Origin: an uncultured cyanobacterium
Lineage (GTDB): Bacteria; Cyanobacteriota; Cyanobacteriia; CACIAM-69d
DNA: 64,000 nucleotides
Direction: 5' to 3'
Assembly: GCA_937883785.1 (NCBI GenBank)
Contig: CALGDE010000038.1
Location: 1-64,000 of the forward strand
Numbering within the stretch: the stretch's first letter is position 1; every line of letters begins with the position of its first letter. A program made the translations under genes and the position numbers. The notes below the pieces were generated by a model. The model did not search any database and was not told where the DNA came from. It saw only the letters and a list, made by a program, of their open reading frames with translations. Positions 1 through 9,008 of the stretch are shown in pieces.

Positions 1-218
1 ATTCGATGGCTGATCACTTCCCATCATCTCTCAATCCTGCAACGCCAGAAATTCTAATAAATCCCAAGAGACTTTTAAGTGCCAAGAGACTTTAATAGGT
101 GCCAGAAGGTTTACGCCGTGGAGGGGAAATTCTCTTCAGAAAAGGAAGTAAATCTAGGACGATCAAATTTATAACGATCAGTGTCGCTTTTTTCAGCCTG
201 CAACCTTAGCCTGTAATT

Positions 219-1034
219 TCACTTATTTAAAAAATCAGTAATCAAGTCTGAAATTCGATACTTCTGAGCATTATTGATATTGTCATAACCCACACCAAAC
301 CAAAGCACATCACGATTTTCCAACTCAATCCCCACACGCATCGTATCTGAGCCACGGCTAGATCTAGAAACGTCAATCCTGGAACCTAGTACCTCGCTTA
401 ACGCCAGTTCCCTTGTACTTTTCCCCCACAGCTTACGTCGCTCAAATATCAGCTGATTGCCAAATCTATCCATACTGCAAACAATAACGGGTGAGAACAC
501 TATAATTAGCGATCCAACCAAAAAGAAAATTCCGCCAAAAATAATAATCAGCCACGCAGAAGATATTTGTACCTGGAAATCGTTTTGATTAGAATCTTCT
601 AAAAACCCATTAATTTGGTTGGCAGTATCCACATGAGATTCATAACCGCTGGAATAGGCGGAACTTAAAGGAATCTGGAGAGGGCGACCGGGCTGAATTG
701 ACTGCTCAGTGGTTTTAATGAGAGCGCTTTTATCCACTATCAACACATTCCTGTAAGTTTCCCCGCCATCACTAGAAGAACTGAATTCAATATCAGCCTG
801 AATAATTTTATCAATGGGAAATGACTTCGTTTCCGATGAGAGTATTCCTATCCTTTTTATCTCGCATGAAGGCTCTGGCTGGGCTTGGCGATCGCAAGAA
901 AGAATTGTATTTTCTGTTAAGAAAACAATCACCAACAAACCAATGGCGGCAAAAACCGAGCCAAAGATCCACAGACCGATAGGGGTCACTGAAAATTTCA
1001 GCCTGCTTCTAGTATTTTCTTGAATCTTAAGCAT
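219..1034 (-). CDS. Hypothetical protein with two membrane segments
   Basis: Unrecognised protein of about 271 residues. It shows a hydrophobic segment near residues 18-40 and a second near 157-185, with a roughly 115-residue polar region between them that is probably on one side of the membrane, and a polar C-terminal domain of about 85 residues. The reading frame also opens with a TTG 45 bases upstream, but the ATG at 1034 sits just before the first membrane helix and is preferred; neither has a clear Shine-Dalgarno. It is divergent from the zinc-ribbon gene at 1372. The two-helix layout resembles DUF3592-like proteins, but no diagnostic motif was recognised, so no function is proposed. Confidence 0.6.
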   Translation of the reverse strand: MLKIQENTRSRLKFSVTPIGLWIFGSVFAAIGLLVIVFLTENTILSCDRQAQPEPSCEIKRIGILSSETKSFPIDKIIQADIEFSSSSDGGETYRNVLIVDKSALIKTTEQSIQPGRPLQIPLSSAYSSGYESHVDTANQINGFLEDSNQNDFQVQISSAWLIIIFGGIFFLVGSLIIVFSPVIVCSMDRFGNQLIFERRKLWGKSTRELALSEVLGSRIDVSRSSRGSDTMRVGIELENRDVLWFGVGYDNINNAQKYRISDLITDFLNK

Positions 1035-1371
1035 AGGATTCCAAAACAAGATTCTTAAAGAATAAATTTTAAAGGGCAAACTTCAAAAGGTGAAAGGAAC
1101 AGCTCTGATCATTGGTGTCTTTGTTGTTCCTTCATCTATGAACCTTTCCCCTGCGTAGCTATTAGCTATATTACTTTGAGCATTAGTGTCATATAGAACA
1201 CACACGAAAAACACACGCCAGACAATTAAGTTTTTAATAATTCTATTGTTGTGGTTTGCCTATTTAAGGCAGCCTAAGTTTAAATTGATTTCAAAGCGTT
1301 AATTTTCGGCACATTAAGTAGGCATATTAATCCGAAGCATTAGTTTCAATTTGGGATTGTAATTTGGCGTC

Positions 1372-2520
1372 ATGGCGGAACGTAGCAAGAAAATCTTATT
1401 GTTTTGGGACTGTCCAGAGTGTGGTCATAGTCATGTGGAAGGCCCCACCCAACGGTGCCCACGGTGCTTTTGGTGGCGCGATCGCCAGGTGGAATTTTAC
1501 GAAGCCAATGATTCTCGACTGCTGACGCCCGAGGAAGAAGCCCAATACACTCGTCCCGACTGGATTTGTAAAGTCTGTGGGGCGTCGAATGCGGACACGG
1601 GTCAGCCAGTGGCGGAGCTGCTGTGTGGCAGCTGTAATTCCTGGCAAACTAATAGCCTGGATTTGGGAAGCGATCGCCCGGAGGATGCAAACGTCGGCGC
1701 TCAGGTGGCAACGGTACGTGGGCAATGGCAGGAAGGGTTCCGCGTTGACGAAGGGGCGACATCCCCTCCCCCTCCTCCGAAAAAATCGGGCGGACTGGGC
1801 AAAAAAATTGTGGCGGGGGCGATCGCCCTAGGAATTGGCGGCACGGGCTTTGGAGCCTGGCAGCTTTTTAGTCCGGATATTATTGATGCGGAAATTACCC
1901 AGCGCACCTGGACCGTTAACGTTGAGATTCAGGAACAGCGTCCCGTAAGCGGCAGCGGCTGGAACCTGCCCAGCGGTGCCTACAACGTAAACCGCCGGGA
2001 AAAACAACGGACCACGCGTAAGGTTCAAACGGGCACCACCACGGAAAACGTCAAGGTGTCTTATCAAGCACAAACGGGCACCAAAGAGCAGTGCAGAACC
2101 ACCTCTGACGGCAATGGCGTAGGCACCAGAACCTGCCGCGACGTCCCCGTCTACACCACCAAATATCGCACCGAAACCAAAACCATACCGGTGTATCGCA
2201 ATGAGCCCGTGTACGACACTTGGTACACCTACACCGAGGATAAATGGGGCACCCAAACCACCGTTAGCAACAATGGCGTGGGCGACTCTCCCCGCACGGC
2301 TCCCGCGTTTACGTTAGACAATCAGCCTTACCCTGAACGCAGCCGCCCCCCTCAAGAAATTTGCTACATCACGGGTCAATTTGAACAGGACAACCAGGTT
2401 TCTCAGGAACAATGGTCTCTACCTTGTGCTCAATACGATCGCCTGAAGCTGGGGGAAACCGTTACCCTTGAGCGCCAGGGGGACAAAGTTAAGCTGGCTG
2501 ACGACACGGCGGATAAGTAA
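1372..2520 (+). CDS. Double zinc-ribbon, single-pass membrane protein
   Basis: A 382-residue protein of unknown function. The N-terminus carries two zinc knuckles, C14-x2-C17...C29-x2-C32 and C66-x2-C69...C85-x2-C88. In each a Trp lies two residues before the first Cys (W12, W64), and in the second an Asn follows C69 by four residues, so both resemble RanBP2-type zinc ribbons. A Pro-rich linker leads to one membrane helix at about 144-166. The C-terminal domain of about 215 residues is rich in Thr, Tyr and Val with repeated basic and aromatic stretches, and carries two Cys (in EQCRTT and RTCRDV) that could form a disulfide if extracytoplasmic. The ribbons should face the cytoplasm and the C-terminal domain the other side. 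The start is the ATG at 1372, without an obvious Shine-Dalgarno. Confidence 0.7.
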   Translation: MAERSKKILLFWDCPECGHSHVEGPTQRCPRCFWWRDRQVEFYEANDSRLLTPEEEAQYTRPDWICKVCGASNADTGQPVAELLCGSCNSWQTNSLDLGSDRPEDANVGAQVATVRGQWQEGFRVDEGATSPPPPPKKSGGLGKKIVAGAIALGIGGTGFGAWQLFSPDIIDAEITQRTWTVNVEIQEQRPVSGSGWNLPSGAYNVNRREKQRTTRKVQTGTTTENVKVSYQAQTGTKEQCRTTSDGNGVGTRTCRDVPVYTTKYRTETKTIPVYRNEPVYDTWYTYTEDKWGTQTTVSNNGVGDSPRTAPAFTLDNQPYPERSRPPQEICYITGQFEQDNQVSQEQWSLPCAQYDRLKLGETVTLERQGDKVKLADDTADK

Positions 2521-2636
2521 CGGTCAATCAATAACCAAGAAACATTAGTTCGACGAAAAGAAGGCTAATCGACAAAGGCTGACAAACAACAAGAAGGGGG
2601 CGATCGCCAATAGCAATCACCCCCTCAATTCCTTAG

Positions 2637-2655
2637 AAAAGGGCGCTTTACGCCC
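2637..2655 (-). terminator. Probable apcF terminator
   Basis: Read on the minus strand, GGGCG-TAAAG-CGCCC forms a GC-rich hairpin followed directly by TTTTC, 23 bases past the apcF stop codon. This is the standard form of an intrinsic terminator. Confidence 0.55.
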
Positions 2656-2677
2656 CCAGTTCCTTTCCAAGCAATTT

Positions 2678-3187
2678 TTAAATATCCACTTCGCTCAGTT
2701 CGCGAGTCATATGGTCAAAGGGAGCATCCACCACAGCATTGTTGGTCACTCCAGCTTCAGCCGCCATCCCCCGCGCCATTTCTTTCATAATCTGAATACC
2801 GCGCACCGTGGGAGCGATGGGTACCCCCAGGGAATTGTAAGTTTCCCGCAGACCGTACAACACCCGCTCGTTCAAAACATCCGCATCCCCCGCCACGATC
2901 GCATAGGACGCATAGCGCAGGTAATAATCCATATCCCGCAGGCAAGCAGCATAGCGACGAGTGGTATACGCATTGCCACCGGGGCGCAATAGCTCGGGCA
3001 CCTCTTCAAACAGCGCCAAAGAAGCTGACTTCACTAAGGATGCCGCATTGGCATTCAATACCGTTGCCACCGTCACCCGGTCCATCCCTGAGGCGAAATA
3101 GTCCTTCAGGGTATCAATGGCATCCCGATCAAAGTAGCGACCAGTAATATCGTAGGTTTTAATCAGGCTGGTAACGGCGTCGCGCAT
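2678..3187 (-). CDS. apcF: Allophycocyanin beta-18 subunit ApcF
   Basis: Phycobiliprotein of 169 residues, a minor beta-type subunit of the phycobilisome core that takes part in energy transfer from the core to the photosystems. The bilin-binding region is clear: Cys82 in TRRYAACLRDMDYYLRY, preceded by RPGGNAYT. The N-terminus (MRDAVTSLIK-YDITGRY) and the 169-residue length fit ApcF rather than ApcB, which is 161 residues. A GGGAG ribosome binding site lies nine bases before the ATG. The gene stands alone: no apcA, apcB, apcC or apcE lies nearby, which is usual for apcF. A hairpin terminator follows. Confidence 0.93.
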   Translation of the reverse strand: MRDAVTSLIKTYDITGRYFDRDAIDTLKDYFASGMDRVTVATVLNANAASLVKSASLALFEEVPELLRPGGNAYTTRRYAACLRDMDYYLRYASYAIVAGDADVLNERVLYGLRETYNSLGVPIAPTVRGIQIMKEMARGMAAEAGVTNNAVVDAPFDHMTRELSEVDI

Positions 3188-3211
3188 ATCGCTATTCTCC
3201 CAACAGGTTTT

Positions 3212-3463
3212 TTAAAAAAAAGAATTTTCCAGAACGTCCCTCAGAAAATTCTCATAATTGGTGCGGTCGGCGTCATTACAGCCCCAGAAAAAACAGGTAA
3301 GCAAAGGTAATGACAGAGATTTCGCACTCATAATAATTGCACAGCCAATAGCTTTGTTCCAAGGGGAATCGTTGTGTTCCTTAATGTTTCTCAGGCAGTT
3401 TTGCGATCGCCCAAAATCCAGCCACAACAGCATTTCAAGAAAAGCTTGATCAGAGTCGCCCAT
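3212..3463 (-). CDS. Possible small hypothetical protein
   Basis: An 83-codon ORF between apcF and glnA, on the apcF strand. Its main support is a good Shine-Dalgarno, AGGAG six bases before the ATG at 3463. The product would be acidic at the N-terminus (MGDSDQAF) with a hydrophobic middle (residues about 40-60) and an acidic tail. It matches no family that I recognise. It would end 24 bases before the apcF start codon, so the two could be cotranscribed. The alternative is that this is non-coding leader DNA for apcF. Confidence 0.3.
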   Translation of the reverse strand: MGDSDQAFLEMLLWLDFGRSQNCLRNIKEHNDSPWNKAIGCAIIMSAKSLSLPLLTCFFWGCNDADRTNYENFLRDVLENSFF

Positions 3464-3639
3464 CAAATGCTCCTGGACGCGTAACAACACATTAAAAGTT
3501 TTTCAGATTGCCTGAATCTTCCCCAATCCGCCCCACCCTTTCACTATCTTTGGCAAGTAGATTTTTGGGTTACATCGACAGCCCACATTCCACGAGTAAT
3601 CCTTCACAGCCAAGCCTTCTGACATCGCCGGGATTTTTA

Positions 3640-3681
3640 GTATCTCAAGATACAAACGCCCGTAACTGCCCTCCATAGGAT
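3640..3681 (+). promoter_or_regulatory. NtcA-activated glnA promoter (NtcA box plus -10)
   Basis: GTATCTCAAGATAC at 3640-3653 is an exact GTA-N8-TAC NtcA box. A -10 element of form TA-N3-T (TAGGAT, 3676-3681) follows after exactly 22 bases, the spacing known for class II NtcA-activated cyanobacterial promoters. Transcription should start near 3688, leaving a glnA leader of about 175 bases. This predicts activation under nitrogen limitation. Confidence 0.85.
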
Positions 3682-3863
3682 GATTCAGATTGTTAGGCAT
3701 AGCGGCTTCCGTCCGCTTTTGGGCTAAACCGTTACCTGGAGCGGGGAAGTGACTCAGTGGCGAGCATGGCAAAACCATCCCCACTCCCCCAGTTGCTGCA
3801 TCGACTACCTAGCGGTACCCGTACAACAGACAACTACTGGATACATAAACAAGGAGTCATTAC

Positions 3864-5285
3864 ATGACTAAGACTGCGCAAGATATCTTGCAGATGATTG
3901 AAAGCGAAGGCATTGAAATCATCGACCTGAAATTCGTCGACCTATTCGGCATGTGGCAGCACTGCTCCTTCCACAAAAGCCTAATTGACGAAGACGTCTT
4001 TACCGAAGGGGCAGCCTTTGATGGCTCCAGTATTCGCGGATGGAAAGGCATTCAAGCGTCTGACATGGCCATGGTGCCCGACCCCAACACGGCGTGGATT
4101 GATCCGTTTATGGAGACACCCACCCTCAGCATGATTTGCAGCATCATTGAGCCCCGCACCGGTGAGCCCTATGACCGCGATCCCCGCTCCATCGCCGCCA
4201 AAGCCCTGGAATACCTAAAATCGTCAGGCATTGGCGACACGGCCTTCTGTGGTCCCGAGCCAGAATTTTTCGTATTTGACGACGTGAAGTACGGGCAAGA
4301 CGAGTCCTCGGGCTACTACGAAGTGGACTCGGTGGAAGCCATTTGGAACTCCACCCGGGACGAAGCGGGCGGCAACTTGGGTCACAAGATTGGCTACAAG
4401 CGCGGCTACTTCCCCGTGGGCCCCTCCGACACCCTTCAGGACATTCGGACGGAAATGTTGCTGACCATGGCCAAGTGCGGCGTGGACGTGGAGAAGCACC
4501 ACCACGAGGTGGCCACCGCTGGTCAGTGCGAATTGGGGATGAAGTTTGCTGAACTAATCACCGCCGCTGATAACGTTCAAACCTACAAGTACGTGGTGAA
4601 GAACGTTGCCAAGAAATATGGCAAAACCGCCACCTTTATGCCCAAGCCCGTGTTTAACGACAACGGTTCTGGGATGCACACCCACATTTCCCTGTGGAAA
4701 GAAGGAGAGCCCCTGTTCTTTGGCGATAACTACGCTGACCTGAGCCAAACGGCGCTGCACTTTATTGGTGGTTTGCTGAAGCACGCCCCCGCCGTGTTGG
4801 CTTTCACCAACCCCTCTGTAAACTCCTACAAGCGCTTGGTGCCTGGCTTTGAGGCTCCCGTGACTTTGGCATACTCCGAAGGTAACCGTTCTGCGTCCCT
4901 ACGGATTCCCCTAACGGGCAGCAATCCCAAGGCGAAGCGCATGGAGTTCCGTTGCCCCGATGCCACCGCCAACCCCTATTTGGCATTCTCCGCCATCATG
5001 TTGGCGGGACTAGACGGTATCAAGAATCAAATTGATCCTGGCGAGTCTCTGGATGTGGATATTTATGAGCTAAGCCCTGAGGAGTTGGGCAAGCTACGGT
5101 CTACCCCGGCGTCGTTGGAAGGTGCGCTAAATGCCCTGAAGGAAGACAATGAGTTCTTGACCGCTTCTGGTGCCTTTACCGCTGACTTTATCGATAACTA
5201 CATTGCCTACAAGATGGAGAACGAGGTGGATCCCCTTCGCCTACGTCCCCATCCCTTCGAGTACGTGTTGTACTACGACGCGTAG
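3864..5285 (+). CDS. glnA: Glutamine synthetase type I
   Basis: GlnA, 473 residues, the normal length for dodecameric type I glutamine synthetase. It condenses glutamate and ammonium with ATP hydrolysis, the entry step of the GS-GOGAT cycle. Visible signatures are the N-terminal [13 protein letters not shown] region, the nucleotide-binding segment [14 protein letters not shown], the [13 protein letters not shown] loop and NRSASLRIP. The start is the ATG at 3864 with AAGGAG seven bases upstream. Expression should be controlled by NtcA through the box at 3640. In cyanobacteria the enzyme is usually also inhibited by small GifA/GifB proteins; neither gene is in this window. Confidence 0.97.
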   Translation: MTKTAQDILQMIESEGIEIIDLKFVDLFGMWQHCSFHKSLIDEDVFTEGAAFDGSSIRGWKGIQASDMAMVPDPNTAWIDPFMETPTLSMICSIIEPRTGEPYDRDPRSIAAKALEYLKSSGIGDTAFCGPEPEFFVFDDVKYGQDESSGYYEVDSVEAIWNSTRDEAGGNLGHKIGYKRGYFPVGPSDTLQDIRTEMLLTMAKCGVDVEKHHHEVATAGQCELGMKFAELITAADNVQTYKYVVKNVAKKYGKTATFMPKPVFNDNGSGMHTHISLWKEGEPLFFGDNYADLSQTALHFIGGLLKHAPAVLAFTNPSVNSYKRLVPGFEAPVTLAYSEGNRSASLRIPLTGSNPKAKRMEFRCPDATANPYLAFSAIMLAGLDGIKNQIDPGESLDVDIYELSPEELGKLRSTPASLEGALNALKEDNEFLTASGAFTADFIDNYIAYKMENEVDPLRLRPHPFEYVLYYDA

Positions 5286-5297
5286 GAAATGTTGGGG

Positions 5298-5334
5298 ACT
5301 TTTTCGGGGCGGCAGCGATCTGCTCCGAAAAAAG
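5298..5334 (+). other. Hairpin directly after glnA
   Basis: ACTTTTTCGG at 5298-5307 pairs with CCGAAAAAAGT at 5324-5334, and an inner GCAG/CTGC pair extends the stem. It begins 13 bases after the glnA stop and could protect the 3' end of the transcript or assist the stronger terminator downstream. Confidence 0.45.
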
Positions 5335-5380
5335 TTTCTTTATGGATGCCTTCTAATAAATATTGACTTCACTGAGTTTC

Positions 5381-5416
5381 AAGCTGTGATCTTTCCAGAT
5401 CACAGCTTATTTTTTA
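5381..5416 (+). terminator. glnA intrinsic terminator
   Basis: A perfect 11-bp stem (AAGCTGTGATC with GATCACAGCTT, loop TTTCCA) is followed by ATTTTTT. This is a strong Rho-independent terminator about 95 bases past the glnA stop. Confidence 0.85.
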
Positions 5417-5555
5417 CGTTATCTCGGTGGGCATCGGCGCGCTGGACAAGGGTGCTCAGCGAGACATACTGCGCAATTTTACGATGTGCACCTTCTGCCG
5501 TGTCTTCGTGAATATGTCGTGCTCCTGTAGATTACGTCTCTTAAGTTACGTCTCC

Positions 5556-7193
5556 CTACGTAAGGCAATCTAGTTCACCGGATTTCTGGGAGAATCGCAG
5601 GTTTTCTTGGTAGTCCACCGGGCAATCGATAACGGTGGGTACGTCCTGTTCTAGGGCTTCTTTTAAGGTGGGCAATAAATCATCGGCGGCGTTGACGCGA
5701 TATCCCTTCAATCCCATACTTTCGGCAAATTTTACAAAGTCAGGATTTCCGAATTCAATAAATCGCGATCGCCGGAACTGATCTTGCTGCTTCCACTCGA
5801 TTAATCCGTAGCCACCGTCGTTGAATACCAAGGTGACAAAGGGGGTTTTTGCTCGCAATGCGGTTTCTAATTCTTGGCAGTTCATCATAAAGCCCCCATC
5901 ACCGGTCATGGCAATAATGCGCCGGTCCGGATACACCAGCTTTGCCGCCAGGGCGCCGGGAATAGCGATGCCCATGGCGGCGAAACCGTTGGAAATTAGG
6001 CAGGTGTTGGGGCGATCGCAATGATAGTGGCGAGCAATCCACATTTTGTGGGCCCCCACATCGGAAATCACAATATCGTCCGAGCCCATCACCTGGCGCA
6101 CATCGTAAATGATTTTCTGGGGCTTAACGGGAAACCCTTCATCGCGGGCATAGTTTTCATAATTTTCTGACAGCTGCGATCGCACCTGGCTAATAAAGTC
6201 ATCGTTTTTGGTGCGGCGATCGGCCCGGCGTAAAATCTCTACCAATGAATCAGAAATATTACCCACCACGTCCACTTTAGGAACATAGCTACTGTCCGTT
6301 TCTGACTCGGTCAAGCTGACGTGAACAATGGGGATAGTACCGTCGGGGTTCCACTTTTTCGGCGAATATTCCACCAGGTCATAGCCCACCGCAATCACCA
6401 CATCTGCCCGGTCAAAGCAGCAGCTCACCACGTCTCGCTTCTGCAATCCCGTGGTCCATAGGGACAACGGATGGGTATAGGGAATGGCACCTTTCCCCAT
6501 AAAAGTATTCACAACAGGAATATTTAAACGGGTTGCAAATTCAATTAGCGCATCGCTAGCATTGTCTCGAATCACCCCATTTCCCGCCAAAATTAACGGG
6601 TATTCAGATTTCGAAATTAAAGCGGCCGCGTCGTTTAATTTCGAAAAAGAAGCATAGGTGGTAATGGGCTTTCCTAACCCTAAAGGTTTACCCTCCACTT
6701 CCATTGCCGCAATATTTTCTGGCAGGTCAATATGGACCGCACCGGGCTTTTCTGCCTGGGCTTTTTTAAAGGCTTTACGGATAATCTCAGGAGTATTGGT
6801 GGGACGAACAATTTGAGCATTCCATTTAGTAACTGGCGCAAACATAGCCACCAAATCTAAATACTGATGGGATTCAATATGCATTCGATCCGTTCCCACT
6901 TGCCCTGTAATGGCCACCAGCGGTGCGCCATCCAAATTGGCGTCAGCCACCCCAGTCATTAAGTTTGTCGCCCCCGGTCCCAAGGTGGACAAACAGACAC
7001 CCGCCCGTCCCGTCAGTCGCCCATACACATCTGCCATAAAGGCAGCACCCTGTTCATGGCGGGTGGTGATAAATTCAATGGACGATCGCCCTAGGGCTTC
7101 CAATAAAAATAAATTCTCCTCACCAGGAACGCCAAAAACGTAGCGTACTCCTTCCTGCTCTAAACATTGAACCAACAGTTCGGCAGTGTTCAT
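5556..7193 (-). CDS. Thiamine-diphosphate enzyme, probable 2-oxoglutarate decarboxylase (acetolactate-synthase-like)
   Basis: A 545-residue enzyme of the acetolactate synthase superfamily. The cofactor-activating Glu is in FGVPGEENL near residue 26, RHEQGAAFMADVYGRLTG follows, and the C-terminal thiamine-diphosphate motif starts at MTGDGGFMMN. By homology alone it would be called an acetolactate synthase large subunit. However, it follows a succinate-semialdehyde dehydrogenase gene on the same strand after 121 bases. In Synechococcus PCC 7002 this pair (A2770/A2771) was shown to convert 2-oxoglutarate to succinate via succinic semialdehyde, replacing 2-oxoglutarate dehydrogenase, and its N-terminal MNTAELLV...GVPGEENL resembles that enzyme. 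The decarboxylase assignment is therefore an inference from context and similarity. Confidence 0.82.
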   Translation of the reverse strand: MNTAELLVQCLEQEGVRYVFGVPGEENLFLLEALGRSSIEFITTRHEQGAAFMADVYGRLTGRAGVCLSTLGPGATNLMTGVADANLDGAPLVAITGQVGTDRMHIESHQYLDLVAMFAPVTKWNAQIVRPTNTPEIIRKAFKKAQAEKPGAVHIDLPENIAAMEVEGKPLGLGKPITTYASFSKLNDAAALISKSEYPLILAGNGVIRDNASDALIEFATRLNIPVVNTFMGKGAIPYTHPLSLWTTGLQKRDVVSCCFDRADVVIAVGYDLVEYSPKKWNPDGTIPIVHVSLTESETDSSYVPKVDVVGNISDSLVEILRRADRRTKNDDFISQVRSQLSENYENYARDEGFPVKPQKIIYDVRQVMGSDDIVISDVGAHKMWIARHYHCDRPNTCLISNGFAAMGIAIPGALAAKLVYPDRRIIAMTGDGGFMMNCQELETALRAKTPFVTLVFNDGGYGLIEWKQQDQFRRSRFIEFGNPDFVKFAESMGLKGYRVNAADDLLPTLKEALEQDVPTVIDCPVDYQENLRFSQKSGELDCLT

Positions 7194-7314
7194 AATTTCG
7201 GGTAAATGTAGGATGAGAAACAGCGAAACAGAGGCAAATTCAAGAAATATTTAAACTAATGACTAATTAAGAAATTGCCCTTTAAAATCGGAATGCCATT
7301 AAGGAATCGAAATA

Positions 7315-8703
7315 TCAGCGTCGCCATACTGTTTTGGTATTAACAAAAGCGCGAATTCCTTGGGCACTCAGCTCACGACCGTAGCCGGATAGACCAACGC
7401 CACCAAAAGGTAGACACGGGTCTGAGCTCACTAAACCATTGATAAATACAGCCCCCGCCTCAATTTCTTTAATGGCCCGCTCCGCTTCGCCATCGTCATT
7501 GGTCCAGGCGCTGCCCCCCAAACCAAAGGGCGTTTCGTTGGCGATCGCGATCGCCTCATCCAAATCACCCACGCGAAACACCATCGCCACCGGTCCAAAT
7601 AGCTCCTCGTAGCGGGTAGGGCAGGGGGGAATATCGGTCAAAATTGTGGGCGGAAAAAAATTTCCCTTTTGTAAGGGGGTGGGCAGGGTTTTAAGCAACC
7701 CCTGGCGATCGCCCCCCATCAGCACCTTTGCCCCAGAGTCCACCAGTGCCTGCACCTGCCCTTCCAACTCATCCGCCATTGCCGGCGTGGAAAGCGGTCC
7801 CACGTCAGTGGCATCGTCCATGGGATCCCCCACAACTAAATCCTTAAAGCACTGAATAAATTGCCGCAAAAATTCGTCGGCGATTTCCCCATGGAGAATA
7901 ATCCGCTTAATGGCAATACAAGACTGCCCGTTATTCATGGTGCGCCCGGTGACCACCGTATTTACCGCCGCCTCCAGGTCGGCGCTAGGCATCACAATGC
8001 AAGGATCGCTGCCTCCCAACTCAAGCACCGTGGGCTTAATGACCGTGCCGCAATGGGAAGCCAAGCTAGCTCCAGCCGCCTCACTCCCCGTTAAGGTTGC
8101 GCCCTTGATGCGATCATCCTTAACGATTGTCTCCACCTGGTCGGGTCGAATTAGCAGGGTTTGAAACACGTCGGGCGGAAATCCAGCGGCGCGAATCAAA
8201 GCCTCCACCTTTAAAGCCACCTGGGGCACATTGGACGAGTGCTTGAGTAACCCCACATTGCCTGCCATTAGGGTGGGCGCCGCAAAACGCAACACCTGCC
8301 AAAAAGGGTAATTCCAAGGCATTACCGCCAAAATAATTCCCAGGGGTTGATAGCAGATACCGCTGTAGCTAGCGTCGGTGGCGATCGCCTCGTCTGCTAA
8401 ATATTGCGCCCCGTGGTCAGCGTAGTGGCGACACACCAGGGCACATTTTCGAATTTCCGCAATTGCCGCCTTCCGGGTTTTACCCATTTCTAAGGTGGCG
8501 ATCGTTGCTAAATTGTCACAATCTTTATCCAGCAATGTGGCTAATTGACGGAGCCAGCGGGATCGCCCTTCAAAGCTGGTGGTGCGATAGCTTAAAAACG
8601 CCTGGTGTGATCGCTCGATACAGTGCTCAACGGCAGATGAGTCCATCGGGTCGAACCGCTGGGTCACGTCCCCCGTTGCGGGATTGATTGATGCGATTCC
8701 CAT
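7315..8703 (-). CDS. gabD: NAD(P)-dependent succinate-semialdehyde dehydrogenase
   Basis: Aldehyde dehydrogenase of 462 residues. The transition-state Asn is N131 in PWNYPFW, the general base is E228 in LELGGSDP, and the nucleophile is C262 in NNGQSCIA. The compact length and the C-terminal LPFGGVGLSGYGRE fit the succinate-semialdehyde dehydrogenase group found in cyanobacteria. It would oxidise succinic semialdehyde to succinate. It is the upstream partner of the decarboxylase-like gene at 5556-7193, so together they would close the TCA cycle without 2-oxoglutarate dehydrogenase. The start is the ATG at 8703. The 305-base upstream gap is largely occupied by a repeat element. Confidence 0.85.
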   Translation of the reverse strand: MGIASINPATGDVTQRFDPMDSSAVEHCIERSHQAFLSYRTTSFEGRSRWLRQLATLLDKDCDNLATIATLEMGKTRKAAIAEIRKCALVCRHYADHGAQYLADEAIATDASYSGICYQPLGIILAVMPWNYPFWQVLRFAAPTLMAGNVGLLKHSSNVPQVALKVEALIRAAGFPPDVFQTLLIRPDQVETIVKDDRIKGATLTGSEAAGASLASHCGTVIKPTVLELGGSDPCIVMPSADLEAAVNTVVTGRTMNNGQSCIAIKRIILHGEIADEFLRQFIQCFKDLVVGDPMDDATDVGPLSTPAMADELEGQVQALVDSGAKVLMGGDRQGLLKTLPTPLQKGNFFPPTILTDIPPCPTRYEELFGPVAMVFRVGDLDEAIAIANETPFGLGGSAWTNDDGEAERAIKEIEAGAVFINGLVSSDPCLPFGGVGLSGYGRELSAQGIRAFVNTKTVWRR

Positions 8704-8748
8704 TGGCCAGTCCCCTTCCGCCGTAAGCGATACAACGGTTTTAACCTT

Positions 8749-8938
8749 TAAGGGGCACCCTGTGTCGTCTACCGATTAAAAGATCCACCTTTCGGTTGGC
8801 TTTGCCACTGGGGCATATGCTCAGCGAGGAGCCAGAAGCTCTATACGGTGGGGAGTACACGCCCTCCTAAGCCAAATAAGCTAGGGGCGGTAACCCCCGT
8901 TATTGTTGGGATTGAAGCTTAACTAAGCACAGTCCCTA
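8749..8938 (+). repeat. Family 1 interspersed repeat, copy 1
   Basis: The core at 8831-8900 (GCCAGAAGC...GGGGAGTACACGCC...CTAGGGG..GTAACCCC) aligns with copies at 16979, 53644 and, inverted, 14241. It ends at 8931-8938 with AGTCCCTA, the same end as two other copies. The left end at 8749 is tentative. It fills most of the 8704-9008 gap upstream of the SSADH gene; nothing else was seen there. Confidence 0.65.
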
Positions 8939-9008
8939 GACCTGGCAAAAGCCCTGAAGGGAATTTTCAAGCCAAAACAAACCAAAACTGCCCACTCAAA
9001 AAAGCCCT

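Noticed and set aside
3688-3863. Possible glutamine riboswitch (glnA RNA motif) in the glnA leader
   Set aside because: CGTTACCTGGAGCGGGGAAGTGACT faintly recalls the CGUU...GGAAGUA pattern, but the conserved stems and the GGCGGAAGUA core do not match well enough.
5556-7193. Plain acetolactate synthase large subunit (ilvB)
   Set aside because: The adjacent SSADH gene and the N-terminal similarity to the decarboxylase of Synechococcus PCC 7002 favour the 2-oxoglutarate bypass; not fully excluded.
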